In this document: positions 1 to 13,064 of the stretch, in pieces | Layout of the letters: the number at the start of each line of letters is the position of its first letter | Numbering within the stretch: the first letter of the stretch is position 1 | NCBI GenBank assembly: GCA_008711295.1 | Contig: VUYV01000147.1 | Coordinates: 2,361,058-2,425,057 of the forward strand | Source of the DNA: Anarhynchus alexandrinus | Lineage: Eukaryota > Chordata > Aves > Charadriiformes > Charadriidae | Direction: 5' to 3' | Length of the DNA stretch: 64,000 bases | Position numbers and translations under genes: made by a program | Notes under the pieces: generated by a model | What the model was told of the DNA's origin: nothing | What the model saw: the letters and a program-made list of their open reading frames with translations, nothing else | The model's database searches: none

Positions 1-964
1 GGCCATTTCTCCTCCACTCTTCCTGAAGATAACCTGGTGCACAGCTGTATCCCTTCATGTAGAAGCAAGGACCCTCCTCCCACCAGAGGATGAGAAATGA
101 TTTGCAGAGCACCTTCAGAAATTATGCCCACAGTTATTTGATAACACTCATAAATCAGAACAGTGAATCCACAGATAAGAAGTACATATTCCTTGATTTG
201 CACTGACATCCTCGTTTACTTAAATTTCTGCTGCTGCTTGAAGCTTTCTAAGCTAGCGCCGCTGTTTGGCGTTTCCTCAGACTGTGGTTTTTTAAATCTG
301 TGGTAAGATAACACCAACATGAAGTACTTCCTCTGTTTGCTGTGCTGTAAAAACATTTGCGGAAAAAAGGTGCTTTACTGCAAACATGTTGCCGCAAGAA
401 AACGTAAAAAACCTCCCCTAAAACAGCAGCGGGAAAGACAAATAAGATTATAGGTTTTATGAAACATCATCTAATAATATGTAGCAAATTTGTACTCATT
501 AGCCAGCTCCCTCTAGAACAAGACCAGCACTTTTTTGACAAGTCTTGTTGAGAAAAATGGTCTATGCTGCATTTCTGAAAAAAGCGTATACTAAATTTGG
601 AAAAGGTTATATGAAAAACAAAAAATATGTCAAAATTAATTTAAGATACAATTTTTTAAAAGTAGCATTTTGTAGTATTTCCATATCGATACATAATCAC
701 AAAATGAATCTACAATTATGCATTTTGACAGCGTGTAACATTTTTATTTGCTTATGTAAGCACATCATAGAGGGGCTAGGTAAATATAAGCTATTTCTAC
801 TAGGTGCACTAAAGCTGTGTCCACCTACAGGAAAAAGGAATGAAGTTTAACCTTATTTAACAGTGCCTGCTACTATTCACTTACAAAGGATTATGTTATT
901 TCAAAGCACTTACCAAAACCACTGAAAAAAAAACTTGTGAATACCTGCCGAAGGATCTGCCTAT

Positions 965-990
965 ATGCACCTCGCCCCTGCCCCCCCCCC
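965..990 (-). other. G-run cluster on the RNF217 sense strand (intron 3)
   Basis: The plus strand has short C-runs followed by C10. The RNF217 pre-mRNA strand therefore carries a G10 run followed by further G-runs with short spacers. This can form a G-quadruplex in principle, but the sequence gives no sign of a specific role. Confidence 0.45.
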
Positions 991-1712
991 AAGAGTGCTC
1001 CCATTTTCTCACCTGCATGCCCAGACAAGATAATAATTGTGCGTTCTACTTCTGTGGTACAGCTACAGAAAGAATCTGTATGCATATATGCGTCTGTGTG
1101 TATATATAGTTATCTCCAGAAGGTATCTGTAAAGCATGGCCACAGTTGTAACCAGTATTACGCTTTGGAAGTTAACCTGTAAAATTACTGGTATCTCAGT
1201 AAAGAAATTCTACCTCTACCGAAGTTTCTACCTTTAATTTCCGTTAACTTCAGCTTTAGTGTAAAGATTAAATACTAGTATCTTGACAGTTACAATTTAT
1301 TCTTGACTTCTCCTCAACCTGTTTGTCAGTTTTGACTGCTGCAAGTTTTTAACCAAAACATGATAGAGGTTCTTGAAATAGAACATATGCACATATCAAA
1401 ATACAGTATGCTGTCACCTGAAACATTGCCTATGTGGATCTAGAACAAGGATAAATCAAATAGTATATTACCAACTCTGTTTTCTCTGTCACTCTTTATT
1501 TTATTTGGAAATATGACAGTCATCTGATTCAATGTTGTTTTATATAGAGGTTTTGGGGGGATGGCTGGAGGGAGAGGAAGAGAAAGTATTAGCTCCAATC
1601 CTCCAACCCCAAATTGTTAACTGTTGCTACGTTTATCCCCATGTGCCCAGACATCTACTAATGATGTGATGGAGAATGCTGCATAAGATGTGTTTTTTAT
1701 AACTACTCAACT

Positions 1713-2259
1713 TCCCCCTGTACTCGGCACTGGCGAGGCCCCACCTCGAGTACTGTGTTCAGTTTTCAGCCCCTCACTTCAAGAAGGATATTGAGGTGTT
1801 GGAGTGTGTCCAGAGAAGGGCAACAAAGCTGGTGAGGGGTCTGGAGGACAAATCTTATGAGGAACGACTGAGGGATCTGGGGTTGTTTAGCCTGGAGAAG
1901 AGGAGGCTGAAGGGAGACCTTATCACTCTCTACAACTACCTGAAGGGAGGCTGTAGAAAGGTGGGGGCTGACCTCTTCTCCCTGGTGACAAGTGATAGGA
2001 CGAGAGGAAATGGGTTCAAGTTATGCCAGGGGAGGTTCAGATTGGATATTAGGAAACAATTTTTTCACTGAAAGGGTTATTAAACATTGGAATAGGCTGC
2101 CCAGGGACGTGGTGGGTTCACCATCCCTGGAGGTGTTTAAAAAAAAGGGTAGATGTGGTACTTGGGGACATGGTTTAGAAGTGGTTTTGTCAGGGTAGGT
2201 TAATGGTTGGACTTGATGATCTTAAAGGTCCCTTCCAACCTCAGCGATTTTATGATTCA
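1713..2259 (+). mobile_element. CR1 LINE, 5'-truncated 3' end, frameshifted
   Basis: The plus strand begins with the familiar CR1 wording around ACTCGGCACTGGCGAGGCC. It runs through the end of the reverse-transcriptase ORF and the short 3' UTR, and finishes with GATCTTAAAGGTCCCTTCCAACC and a TATGATTC-type tail. The peptide [20 protein letters not shown] and the later [19 protein letters not shown] are typical CR1 pol C-terminus. The frame breaks near 2060-2070 at a T-run: the continuation [18 protein letters not shown] is found in the next frame. The fragment is dead for transposition. It differs from the copy at 52841-53484 (LYNYLKGG against FQYLKGAY), so the two belong to different CR1 subfamilies. 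Confidence 0.93.
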
Positions 2260-4057
2260 ATAACAGATTAAGGAAGAAAAAAAATAAAAAAGAAAAAGAA
2301 CAGTATCACTAACCACTGGCTAAGTGGTTCTTTTGATTACTTGCTGGTTATAGATTTGATTTAAAAACAAACAAACAAAGTGTTGATATAAACATTTTGG
2401 AGGTTGTAGGCTCCATACTGTCTCCCACCATGGCGGAAGTTTTATTTTGTTTTGATTATGAGAAGAAACCTAAAGTGTTTTTTTTTTTTTTAAATTAATA
2501 GCCAAACTCATGAAACTTCAGGCTTCAAAATTAGTGACCTAACCTGCATAAGTTTCAAGCATCCAATCTTTTCTTTTGAAGATGTTGAAAGGAGTTGTAT
2601 GTTTGGTGTTTTAAATTTAAAACTTAAGGATAAACACATTAGAGTTAGCAGTTTTAGTTCCTTTCTCTTTCCAGCTAGTACCCCTCTTTCCCCTGGTTTT
2701 CCACATTCATAGTGTTTTTACTTGGTGCGTTTTCTTTTTTTTTTGGACAACTTACTTCAATAGTTACATCATTCTCATTGTATAAAATCTCAATGTGGAC
2801 ACAAGTCAAAGAATTAAAAACAGAACAGATACTTCTTCCTACTCCTTCCTACTCCAAAAGGAACAAAGTTTCTAAAAGAATATTACTGTAAGATTTCCCA
2901 GAAAGTGAACATTTTTAGAACTGACTCACAAACCTATCAACTCTTACCAAACGGCAAGCTGTTAAAACTCTGTTCAAATGTCACGTGTGCACAGGAGGAA
3001 GGGTAAACAACTGACTGCTGATTTCAGAGCTTTCCAAATTTTGCTTATTATTTGAAGTCTTTCAATTTCAAGCTATGACATCACAGGTGTTTTTTCCTCA
3101 CAACTAAAATAAGATACTTAGTAAACTGATAAACATTCTCTTATTTCCAGAAGGTAAGGCTCAAAGTGTGAAAAAAGTATCCTTTGGACTTTTAGAAGTA
3201 AATCTTCCCATTTATTTCCTACCAAATGTTCCAGTCTCCTTACTTTGTCCTCTCCATGAAGTACATGTAGAGCAATAAATAGGTCCAGTTAGGTACGACC
3301 TTTCAAAAAAGAAAAAAAAAAAAAAGACAGACTTCCACCACCACAGTGCTCTTAAGGTTTTGACTTACTACTGTGTCAGCAGCTAGAGGTAAGTGCTGTG
3401 AAAAAAAAAAGTGAACAAACATAACAGCCACCTTCATTAAGGGCAGCCAGGGCAGGAGCATGTGTGGCTGTTTCATCTCATTTGAGTAGTGGGAAATATT
3501 TCCTATCCTGGAAGAGATTAATGACATTTCTACAGCACAGAACTGCACTTCAGTCTATTGAAAATTAAACTAATTTATGAGAAAGGCTTATGAAGAACTG
3601 ACATCTAATCCTAAAAACCCTCTGGTTTTGCCAAATCTTAAAGTTTCCCTTAGTTAACTTGTTGATAGAGTACTTTCTGCCTTACTCAGAAACTCAATTC
3701 ACCTAAGCTCTTTGGAAAACTCAAAGGGCACCATATTTCTCTTAAAGCTTTACATTTCTTTAAAGTTTTATTTTAGGAAAAATTTTTACTGTAACACACA
3801 TTCATTATAAGTATATATTAAAGCCTCCTCTTAGGATTTTCCTAATGCTTTTTTATGTGCAGAGATTCTGCAGAATCAGTGCAGGAACCGGCAACTAAAA
3901 CATCCGACTGGTTTTCCTCAATAGGTCATCGATAACAATCTGCACAGCAAGCGTGAATTCAATTTCCAACGCCAAGCAGAAGCTACAAACATTTACTTTA
4001 AATACATATTTAAATGGTTTGATGCCACTACCTGCAAGCCAAGGGAGAGCAGCTCAC

Positions 4058-4222
4058 CTTGCATTTTGGACACTTCTGGGCATTCCTCTGCCCGTGTTCG
4101 ATTTCGTTGGCCCAGTGACGCAACAGCTTGTCTCCCTTCTTGTATTCTTTGCAGTTAACACCTTCATGCCAGGGAGAGTGGCACTTGAAACACCAGACAA
4201 ATTGGCAAGATGGACACTGGAT
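4058..4222 (-). CDS. RNF217: RNF217 exon 3: second half of IBR and start of RING2
   Basis: The exon is 165 nt, or 55 codons in phase 0 at both ends. The acceptor is CCTTTATACAG then ATCCAGTGT; the donor is AAATGCAAG then GTGAGC. The peptide shows IQCPSC (C-x2-C), then CFKCHSPWHEGVNC (C-x2-C-x4-H-x4-C), which completes the canonical C6HC IBR zinc set begun in exon 2. A charged helix-like linker (KEYKKGDKLLRHWANEIEHG) leads to CPKCK, the first C-x2-C of RING2. The catalytic RING2 cysteine and the membrane anchor are encoded by later exons outside the window. The match to mammalian RNF217 is nearly residue for residue, so the identification is secure. Confidence 0.97.
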
Positions 4223-5890
4223 CTGTATAAAGGAGAAAACACCACACGTTTGCAAGCTGGGTGCTGACCCAACTGGAAAGCCTGTTTTAAAACCACTGCT
4301 CTTAATTTAAGAGTAGAGCTGCCCAGCTAAGGTCTAACATCTTTTGAAATGTCTGTTTTAAAAACCCAAGAAGTTGTGGAAGCTAACTTGTTATTTTTCT
4401 TTTAAAAAAGAGAGAAAATACAGAACTAATTGTCTGAGGCCAGGAAAGGTCCCAATCAAAAGAAGCACAAGTAGCTTAGTTTAAGCATAGGAACTGCTGC
4501 CCAAATTCACCGCATGGCTCAAATGCCAGAAGGTAAAATCTGGGAAGCTTATTCAATTGCCTCCAATATATGTGTGAGATCACCTAAAAATTAGAAGCCA
4601 GTTTTCAGTGCGGTGGATCTCAGTCTTCTAGTTATAAACCTCACTGCCAAGGCTCTCACCAGGGATTACCTGGTCTTCTTAAGTGGCTCTACAGAGCCCA
4701 GAATGGGTTATGAACCTTGTATTAGAAATGGTCCCGAGAAAAGGGGCCAAGAGCAAAGGTCTCAAACAAGGGCCACAACTACCCCCTGAAAGTCAGGCAC
4801 CTCCTTTTGCTCTTTGCTTGTAAGGGCAAGCTGCGGCTGTGCCAAACAGCCGCCTGGTACAACCCACACCTAACGGCAAAAACTACAAACTAAGCTCCTT
4901 AGATTGAGATTGGATCTATTCCGTTTTAAATCATTGTGTCAAACAAGTACCGTCATCATTGTGTCTTCCTCCAGATCCTGGCGCTTTTTTTTTTTTATTT
5001 TTGAAAAAAGCCATGGCAGCTGCTGTGTTTGTAGAAGTAATAAGCAGAGGCACATTGCAGGTGCCTATCTGATGAAAGCCAGGCCTCCTACCTGGATCAT
5101 GACTAAGGAAAGCAAGAACTAGAAGCCACATTAAACACAGGCACATCTATGCTCCTGCAACATCTTCACTTCTGCTGTGTTTGGCAGCAAAATGTCTCAG
5201 CCTGAAAGAGGGGAAGGCACACGTCTCGAGTGACTGCCAAGCCCTGTCCACCAGCTCCAGTTGTGGCCCATGCTTGGCACTGGCCTGGCTTTGTACCAGC
5301 TGATGGACAGGACTGAGGAATTCAACCAGCCAAAAAGATCCCAAAACTTTTTGGATGTATCTGCATCCAGACCTGGTTCACCACCAAACCATGGCCACAC
5401 GTGGTGTGGGGGTGCTGTTCAGGAAACTACATCCTAGGGTGTAGTCACATGTGAAGTCCCCAAAATGTATTTTTAAAGTCCTCACTCCCACCAGTTACCA
5501 TGCCCTCTGCTCAGACACGTCGATTGGTGGTGTGCTGCCTTGGCTCCACTGTGAGTGTAAAGTAGGCGTTCTGATCTCCCTTAAGTATTTTGCTGGGGGA
5601 CAGCCAAAGTTATTATTTGTATGTGCAATTCCTACATCCGTCACTGCCAGCATGCTAATACAAAGCTGATCTGATCTCTGATGCATGACTAAGAAGTGAA
5701 GCCGTCTGCTACCCTTAATGCTATTCCCCACGTTCTATACACAGAGATAGCATTTGGTTTTTTGCCTTTAATGTTTCACATTAAAAACCTAATTGATGCA
5801 ATGGCTCAAGCTGAGCATTTTTATGACCCTAGCTGACGCATTTTTCAGTGGTTGTCTTTAACTTCACATGTAGAGAGCACAGTGTTGTGG

Positions 5891-5968
5891 ATTTTTTTTT
5901 CTGTCATTGTTTTGTGGGGTTTTTTGGTTTTTTTTTTTGTTTTGTTTTGTTTTGGTTTGTTTTTTTTT
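5891..5968 (+). repeat. T/G-rich low-complexity tract with TTTTG repeats
   Basis: T-runs of 9-11 bases alternate with GTTTTGTTTTG-type units. On the RNF217 sense strand this is A-rich with CAAAA units, as in the tail of an old retroposon, but no recognisable element body flanks it. It is best called simple sequence. Confidence 0.75.
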
Positions 5969-8900
5969 AAACACTGCAGGAGTGTGTAACAGCCATAGCT
6001 TCATGTGTATAAAGTGATGTATCTCAGTTAAACAGTGCTGTACAAAGTATTATACCTTTATTGGTAGACTGTATGACGTGGTGCTCAATGCATCACTTCA
6101 GCTTACCTCTTTATGCCAATCCACATATACAGATCAGCAAATGCAACAATGGGAATTAATGGTCAAGGAAATTACTATTTTTCTCAGTACCCATAAGAAA
6201 GCATGTTCCCCTCTAGGATCCCTTGCCTCGGCATAAGGCTAAAGGGCAAAGAAGGGAAGCAGCATCAAGAAGTTGACAGATTTTCTTCTTATTACAACAC
6301 ACAAATATTTTAGTCAGTTACCATCTACTAGTCATTATCCTTGTTAAAATAAAAAAATCATACTTGAATTTACGTGTTAGAATACATACATTTCCTTCAT
6401 ATCAAGCATACTCAAAAGAGAGCATAATATTAAAATGGATGAAATTCTGATATCCTGTACCCGGTGCAAGTATGACCTACTGCTTTCTACAGCTACAAAG
6501 TGACATTTTTGATAAGGCACACGGGAAGATACCTCACACAGAAGAAAACTGCACTTATCACATGCTTCCTGTCAATCAAGTAAATTACTGAAGACACAGG
6601 TAGGCAGCACAAAACCAGGAAAGAACAACAAATGAAACTTGTTTGTAGGGAAATAACACATTAAAGTTGCAACATGTGGATTACAACTATTATCACTTTT
6701 TGCCTGAAAACACAGTAGTGTCTAAGGCCAAGTTAAAGTAGAATACGAAAGCAATACAAAATATAACCGGTGCCCTTTCTCTGATTTCTTGGTCTACTGG
6801 CCCAGATGCTAAACCAAAGGAAGTATGCTAGCCTGTATCTCTGCCTCCCAGATGAATTTTCCTAATAAAAACAGATTAATAGGAAAGAGGAAAATTCCCA
6901 CTCTGAAGAACCTAAACAATAGTTTAGTTAGTAGCAATAAATATGCTAACACAGAGCACTGATCTACATTTCCACAATCCTTTAGAAACTAATATACACA
7001 AGACAGATTAGATTACTAGCGACTATCCTGCCCAATATCTCTGGATTTTTTTTTTCCCCCCTTACCCCCCAAAGCTTTGAATTTACATTTTTCAATAGTG
7101 CATGTCACAGTGACCTACTGCTGGGAAGACAGATTACAGCAGGCATCGCACTGTATTACTCAGTATTTCTTATGCCTCAGCCAAAGATGAAGCTTGTAGC
7201 CACAATTAAGCGTTCTGCAACCTGTAAGCTTTTATCAGTTGCAGTATTCAGACGTTTGAGACAGAACACTAATATTAAAAAATACAAGCCCAAACCAACA
7301 GATCTAGGAAGCTGCAAGTTAAAACTTTTCTTAAACAAAATGCCAACATAATTTAAAACATAGGTTTTGTGGGTTTGGTTCTGGGGTTTCTTTTGGTGAA
7401 AATCTGATGCACATTTATTACAGGCTCTATATTTCTATTATAGCATATATATAATTACAATAAATATATATTCTGGTGGCTGCTATATTTCATCTTATAC
7501 ACTCGCACACACAGTGACTTTAGATGTTTCCAAACACATTACTTAGAAAGTACTGAAATACAGGATGAGGCCATAACCACAGGAACTCAGAATAACATTT
7601 GTTACCATGAATGGCCCTAACTGAAGTAAACAAGTGAGAACTGTCTACTTCATTACTAGGTTTGAAGTTCCTAGTTTCCTCTTCCACCTGCCACCCCTGA
7701 CAGCACCTTCCATAAAACTGAACTGGTAAATAGCTTTTACATTTTGAATGGGCCACGACTTCTCTGTTGTTCAACACTGTCTGAACATACATTAAGCAGG
7801 CAAAGAAAATTAGTTTCTTTTATGAACCTTATTTTTCTTGCAACTAGTGGCTGCAAAACAAAACCTTAAACCGATTCAAACTTGGATGCAGTGTGACACC
7901 AGTGTGCTTAAGAAATAGGAACACAGCAGGGCAATTACAGCAGTCTTTCAGATTCTTATTCCATTCTTTCTCTGCTTTTCTGAAAGAAAGAAAGGTCAAG
8001 TATGATTTGCTTTATGCTTCGATTTTAGTGCATGAAATCATCATAATGAGGACATAGAAATGCTACCTACATATAATTTAAAGCAGCAAAATATATTATA
8101 GTCCAGCAAAGCAGACAAACTATATCTGAAAAAACCCAAACCATTAATCTAGTGTTTTTTCAAATATGTTTTTCCTCACACAAACTTTTTCCATTTATTT
8201 TACAATTTCCATTTCAGTCGATCAGAATTGAGAGGATGGATATATACACAAACTTCTATGCCATCTGGAGGTCAGTCTCCCTTGAAATAGAAAAGATTAC
8301 ACAACTTCTCATACTAACCGCTTTGGTTCTCAGCTTTCTGAAACACTGACCTTTGAGGCTAACATTTTCCATTTTCTTAGCTAGCCTCTTTATGGCAAAC
8401 TATTCTAACTATCATTTTCTTCACCTCCCAGGAAAAGACCTTTCAAAATTGGTAGGTAAGAGAAACACAAAACACTGCTCGATGTGACATGACGATAGCA
8501 AAATTGACTGCACGTTAAAAATATTCTGACAGCCTGAAGCTGCAAAAAGCTTAGTGGGATTTTCTGCTGCTTGGTGGAACGCTAGCTATATAATAGGATG
8601 GCCGAATTAATTGTGCAACTAACTGATTACATGAATTACAATCTGTAGCTACAGCTACCCAGTCACTTTATTCCAAAATAAATACAGGCTCCTGCCAAAA
8701 CAGCTGCCTCCTCCTCGTCACCAACCCATCCCTTGTCTTGTACCAGCTGAAAATAAGCAACAAAACAAACAAATCTTATATCCCATTGGAGCTGATCTTT
8801 GATCCAGCTCCCAGTGTGACACCAAAACATCAACAAGAGCAAAAGCAAGCTGGCAGGAATGAACAGCTGAGAGCAAAGAGGGAGAGCACGGCAAAATTAC

Positions 8901-9360
8901 CACGTCCGCAGCAGTTCAGGCTCAAGGCAGATCAGAGTTAGTGTAGCCATGAAGATATCTGCTACTTGAGGTTAAAATCTGATCCAAAAGGGGGGGGATA
9001 CAGATATGAACTACACAGATCCACTCTATCACAGCATCTTTGCAGGTACAGATTCCTACTAGTTCTAGAGCAACAAGTTTCAGAAACCCTTGAGTAGTTC
9101 AAACAAAAGATAGTTTATATAACAACTGCATTGAAAAAACATTTATGTTTCTAAAGCCAAGCACCCAAGCCCTTCTTTGATGTGATGTGTATCTCTCAAC
9201 AGGAGTGAACAAGAAAACTTCACTATGAACCTCAGAGGTTGATAAGGCAGAAAGAGTCCAAGAATCAAGAATGCGTCTTCATGGCAGGTGGCAGGTCAAA
9301 AAACTAACATTAAAACAACAGGTGAAACCCAGGGCTTAGGGGGGAAAAAAACCTCCACCA

Positions 9361-9386
9361 CTCCCCCCACCCCACCCCCCCCCCCA
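9361..9386 (+). repeat. C-rich tract; G-quadruplex-capable on the RNF217 sense strand
   Basis: The plus strand is C6, A, C4, A, C13 with single-base spacers. The pre-mRNA strand therefore has G13, G4 and G6 runs separated by single T bases. The runs are long enough for four G-tracts, so an intramolecular quadruplex in intron 2 RNA is possible. Function is unknown. Confidence 0.7.
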
Positions 9387-12100
9387 CTGCAACCCCTCAC
9401 AGAACAAGCCCACATACTCTTGTGAAACCTATATCTTTTCCATGCATAGAAACTGAACTACTGATTTTTCAATTTTTGCCCATTTCCTTTGCACTTTGGC
9501 ATACCAGCTTTGACAAAAGGTTTATTGAGATCTTGTCTACAACCAAGTCTTACACTCCCAATTTAGGTCGTAAGAGACAGGGCAGGGGTATTTCCTTACT
9601 TAAAGCTGGACCCATTTGTGGTACAAATATTTGATATAGGAAACTAGTCACACTGATGCACTGTGCTGTCCTAAGTGGCACTAAGGGGAGAAGAAAGGTT
9701 TGGATAGCAAGTTTCCCTTTCTTCCCCTCCTCCTCCCCCCTCAACATACATGCACCCACTAACTTTCTAGGCTTAGCACACCGAGACTTTGATCTCAAAA
9801 ATGAAAAACAGCAGCAGCAAACTGATCTGCTGGGCTTAGATCAGTTCAGCTGACATAAGACAGCTATAGTAAGGAAAATTAATTTAATAACTTTGCTGCC
9901 TCTTTAAATTTAGATGTTAAGTTTATTTATAATTTTAAATAGTGTATCAAATTTTAGGAATGCCATTAATAACATTTCAAAAGTATCTGTTCAAATGTAT
10001 TCTTGGATTTTACAGTGTTTTCTTGTTGTAGTATGAGTGAGTGAAGGTACTGGCACAGAGCCCCTGTGTGCAGTGATCCTACTAGTAGGCTTGTGCACAG
10101 ACTTTCCCCACGCATGACTCAGTTCTTCTGAAGGCAGCACTTCCAGTGCTGGTGCAGAATTCCTCTGATGCAATTGCTGTTTATATTGCTTGCATGTGAA
10201 TATGAAAGTCTCCTAGTCTCCAGTGAGATGTCTCCTATCCTATATGTAGAAGAAAATGAGTCTGTATCTCCAAAGAGCCTATAATTCAAGGCACAGACAA
10301 GTTACCATACAAACAATCACATGACAATCTCAGAAAACTGAGATAATAATGGTCCACAGCTATGTGTGCATGTAATTAATCACATATATAAGATTGTGTA
10401 TATAGTCTCCCTTTTAAATCTTATCCCTCCATCAAAACTCTTCCTTGTGCTAAGCTTAAAGTAAGTCACTAAAACTGTAGCTATGCCAGAAAACAATACA
10501 GGTTCAGGGAGTAGGTTGAAGCCCTGGACTATGATCATCCATGCTGTTTGCTAGCACTTTCCTAATTACATTTCTGACCAGCATCAACTAGACATTCTTC
10601 CAGGCAACACCTGACCACAGCTCAAAGGACACGTTTTGCCAGAGTCTGTTCCCAGTAGGAGACTTGAGCGCTGCAGATCACAGCTACACATAATGCATCA
10701 CCACAGGACCAGGGCACCGCTTCTGGCTTGCACTATTTCATGCATCACACAGCCTCCCATTCCTTCTGATTATGATTTGTAGGGAAGTGGTGGGAACATT
10801 TTAACTACAGCATTTTAACTCATAAAAGAGCACTGGTGGGCAGAATGACCCATTTTGTGCCTTGGGGAACATTCTCAGAGCTGGCATCCCATGATACAAC
10901 AGCTGCACCACCTGTGACCCACATCAGTGGGGACAGTAACAGCCTCTGGCGCCTTAAGAAAGGCTGCTGCAGAAGCATTACAACATCTGATCTACCCTGG
11001 ACCGCACATCCTGTCTACACCTGAGGGAATGCTAAGCGGATGGGTGAAGGAGAATGGCTGTGGGTGGAAGTAATTTTACCTGCAGTTTCGAATTTCTCTA
11101 CCTCTGTGTAAGATGCCAAAAAATCTGAAAAAGTTGAGTCCAACAGACATTGTGGCATGTAATTCATGCACTGCATAGATATACATAAGTAGCTCATAAC
11201 ACCATTTGCTTTACCAAGGTTTCAACTCCACTGGATACACAACCTTCTACCTTTTAATCTCCATACTAAGCTGAATCTTATGCTGTGTAATTAGGGCTAT
11301 CTAAACAGTCATCTAAACTCCTACTGAGGAGAACTGGTTTGTCCAGGAAAGGCCAGCTCAATCATGAAATTAACAACAATAAATCTAATAACCGGATGGA
11401 AAACTAACACAGAGCATGATGGTGCAGACAGAACCTTCATCTTCCAGAACTGAGATGGACCTTCAGCAGCTCAAACGTGCTTCTAACTGTAATCTCTTAC
11501 TTTTTATCTTTGATTGAAATCACAGTATAAGCAAGTCTTCTACTAAAAGAAATGCTGCAAAAGTGGTGTTTTTCCTATTTCTGAAGTTTTCTGTATTGTG
11601 AGTGATGAGACTACAGTAATGTATAACCTCTGGTAAGGGACTGAAGAAATCAAAACCAAGAAGCGTTGACAGACAAAAGCTCTAGTTCTAAGGAAGGAAC
11701 AAGCCAACAGCGTAACACCGTAAATGCCCAGAATTCCTTGCTCAGAGTTTCAGGGAAAACTTATCTTTGCTGGAGTTGTGTGTCTAAAATTATCAGTTAT
11801 GACAACTTCCCTTCCCCAGCCTCTTCTGATTGTGACTGCATTGTTTGCATGTCAGAGAGAAAATACTCTGTGTGTCAGGACAAAATTATGCCACCTGCCA
11901 AAGAAATAAGGACTGAAGTTCAGCTGTTTGAACTGTTAGAAATCAATTAAGTAGTTAATCAATGATGTACTACAGATTCATATTCCTAATCACAGCTTGC
12001 ACACAGCCCCAGTGATGCAAGAAAGCTCATTTAATGCCCACCAAATGCCATCCTACTTTTACAGGGCCATCTAACCCACGGCCCTGGCAAGCATGCTCAC

Positions 12101-12334
12101 TTTGTATTTGTTCTCCAATTTGGCAGGGGTAGGAATGTGGCCTCTCCTCCGGAAGGTTGTAAAGTGCTTGCACTGAGGGCATGGCTTGGTGCTGGAGTCA
12201 ATGCGGCTGAGTTCCAGGAAATATTTATACTTGATGATGTCGTCGTGGGGCAGGTTATAGAGGACAGTTGTTTCATCCAGGTGTTCGCTGCACTCTGTGA
12301 TTGGGCATTTTATATCCACTTGTCCCAGCTGCAC
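12101..12334 (-). CDS. RNF217: RNF217 exon 2: end of RING1 and first half of IBR
   Basis: The exon is 234 nt, or 78 codons in phase 0 at both ends. The acceptor reads TTTTTTCATATGCAG then GTGCAGCTG; the donor reads AACAAATACAAA then GTGAGC. The peptide begins VQLGQVDIKCPITEC, whose C-x4-C supplies the last RING1 zinc ligands. A linker rich in Asp/Glu/Tyr/Leu follows, then IBR with PCPQC (first C-x2-C), a basic FRRRGHIPTP turn and ENKYK at the end. The wording is very close to mammalian RNF217, with scattered substitutions only. The exon length is a multiple of three, so skipping it would keep the frame but remove part of both RING1 and IBR. Confidence 0.96.
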
Positions 12335-12960
12335 CTGCATATGAAAAAACCCAGAAGAGCTGTATGACCTCTTTCTTGGAAAAGGTAAGCAAGTATTTAC
12401 AAACTTTATGAGGAAATTTAATTTCAAATACTGTAACAATCCACAGACTATCAAACATACCTTAAATTTATTTTGACTTAGTCCAAGCACACTGCATATT
12501 TTCCAGAGAGTATTTTCAAACCCAAACAGAAAAGCTAATTACCATTATGACAACTTCAGTTATTAAATGTGTAGTTCTCAGTGTATGTACCACATCTATG
12601 CACTGCGTGAAAGCAAAACACGAATCCTAACCAGCAGCACCCATCCAGCACTCCATGCTTTGTGTGTAATGGTCAGCACTCCACTATCACAGCTCACAGA
12701 GGCTGTGAAGAAGCAGGCAGTGGAAACATTTGTATACTGTTTCACTGCAAAACATGCTGGGAATCACAGCACAGAGAAATTAAGTCTAGCAGCTCTGACT
12801 CAGTGTTAGCCTTGAGCTGGTTCCTGCTCAGCAAGCTCAGTGCCTCTGCGGTCTGCTTCCAAGAAGCTCCTTATATGCCATGCTGCATAGGCAGAAAGGG
12901 TTAGCTGAGCCTGGGGCTGACCAAGCTAATAAGTTTTCCCAGAACTCAGAGTTAGAGTTT

Positions 12961-13064
12961 AAAAAACAACCTCCAAAAAAACAAAAAAAAAAACCCCTCA
13001 AAACCCTTAAAAAAAACCCAAAACAATCTGAAAAGACAACCAAAACAAAAAACACACACAGAAG
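12961..13064 (+). repeat. A-rich low-complexity block
   Basis: A-runs of 6-11 bases alternate with short CC/CCC interruptions and end in ACACACACA. The minus-strand open frame across it is dominated by Phe/Leu/Gly from the poly-T complement, so it is not a gene. Confidence 0.75.

Larger units (their letters stand above)
1..4057 (-). other. RNF217: RNF217 intron 3, partial
   Basis: This is AT-rich non-coding DNA downstream of the exon 3 donor. I searched the minus strand for the next RNF217 exon (the RING2 core with Cys-Asp-His-Met-Thr-Cys) and did not find it. Apart from one plus-strand CR1 copy it contains only simple tracts: a C10 run at 981-990 preceded by shorter C-runs, a T14 run at 2478-2491, and A-rich tracts near 2277-2300 and 3306-3325. 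No other gene is supported. Confidence 0.85.
4223..12100 (-). other. RNF217: RNF217 intron 2
   Basis: The intron is 7,878 bp and separates the two halves of the IBR-coding sequence. It is mostly unique AT-rich DNA. I saw no CR1 copy, no other exon and no RNA gene. Visible structure is limited to a T/G-rich tract at 5891-5968, a C-rich tract at 9361-9386, and short A, T or G runs such as the G8 run at 8991-8998. Confidence 0.85.

Noticed and set aside
1..4057. Possible RNF217 exon 4 (RING2 catalytic core)
   Set aside because: I looked for the Cys-Asp-His-Met-Thr-Cys coding sequence on the minus strand and did not find it, so the exon must lie outside the window.
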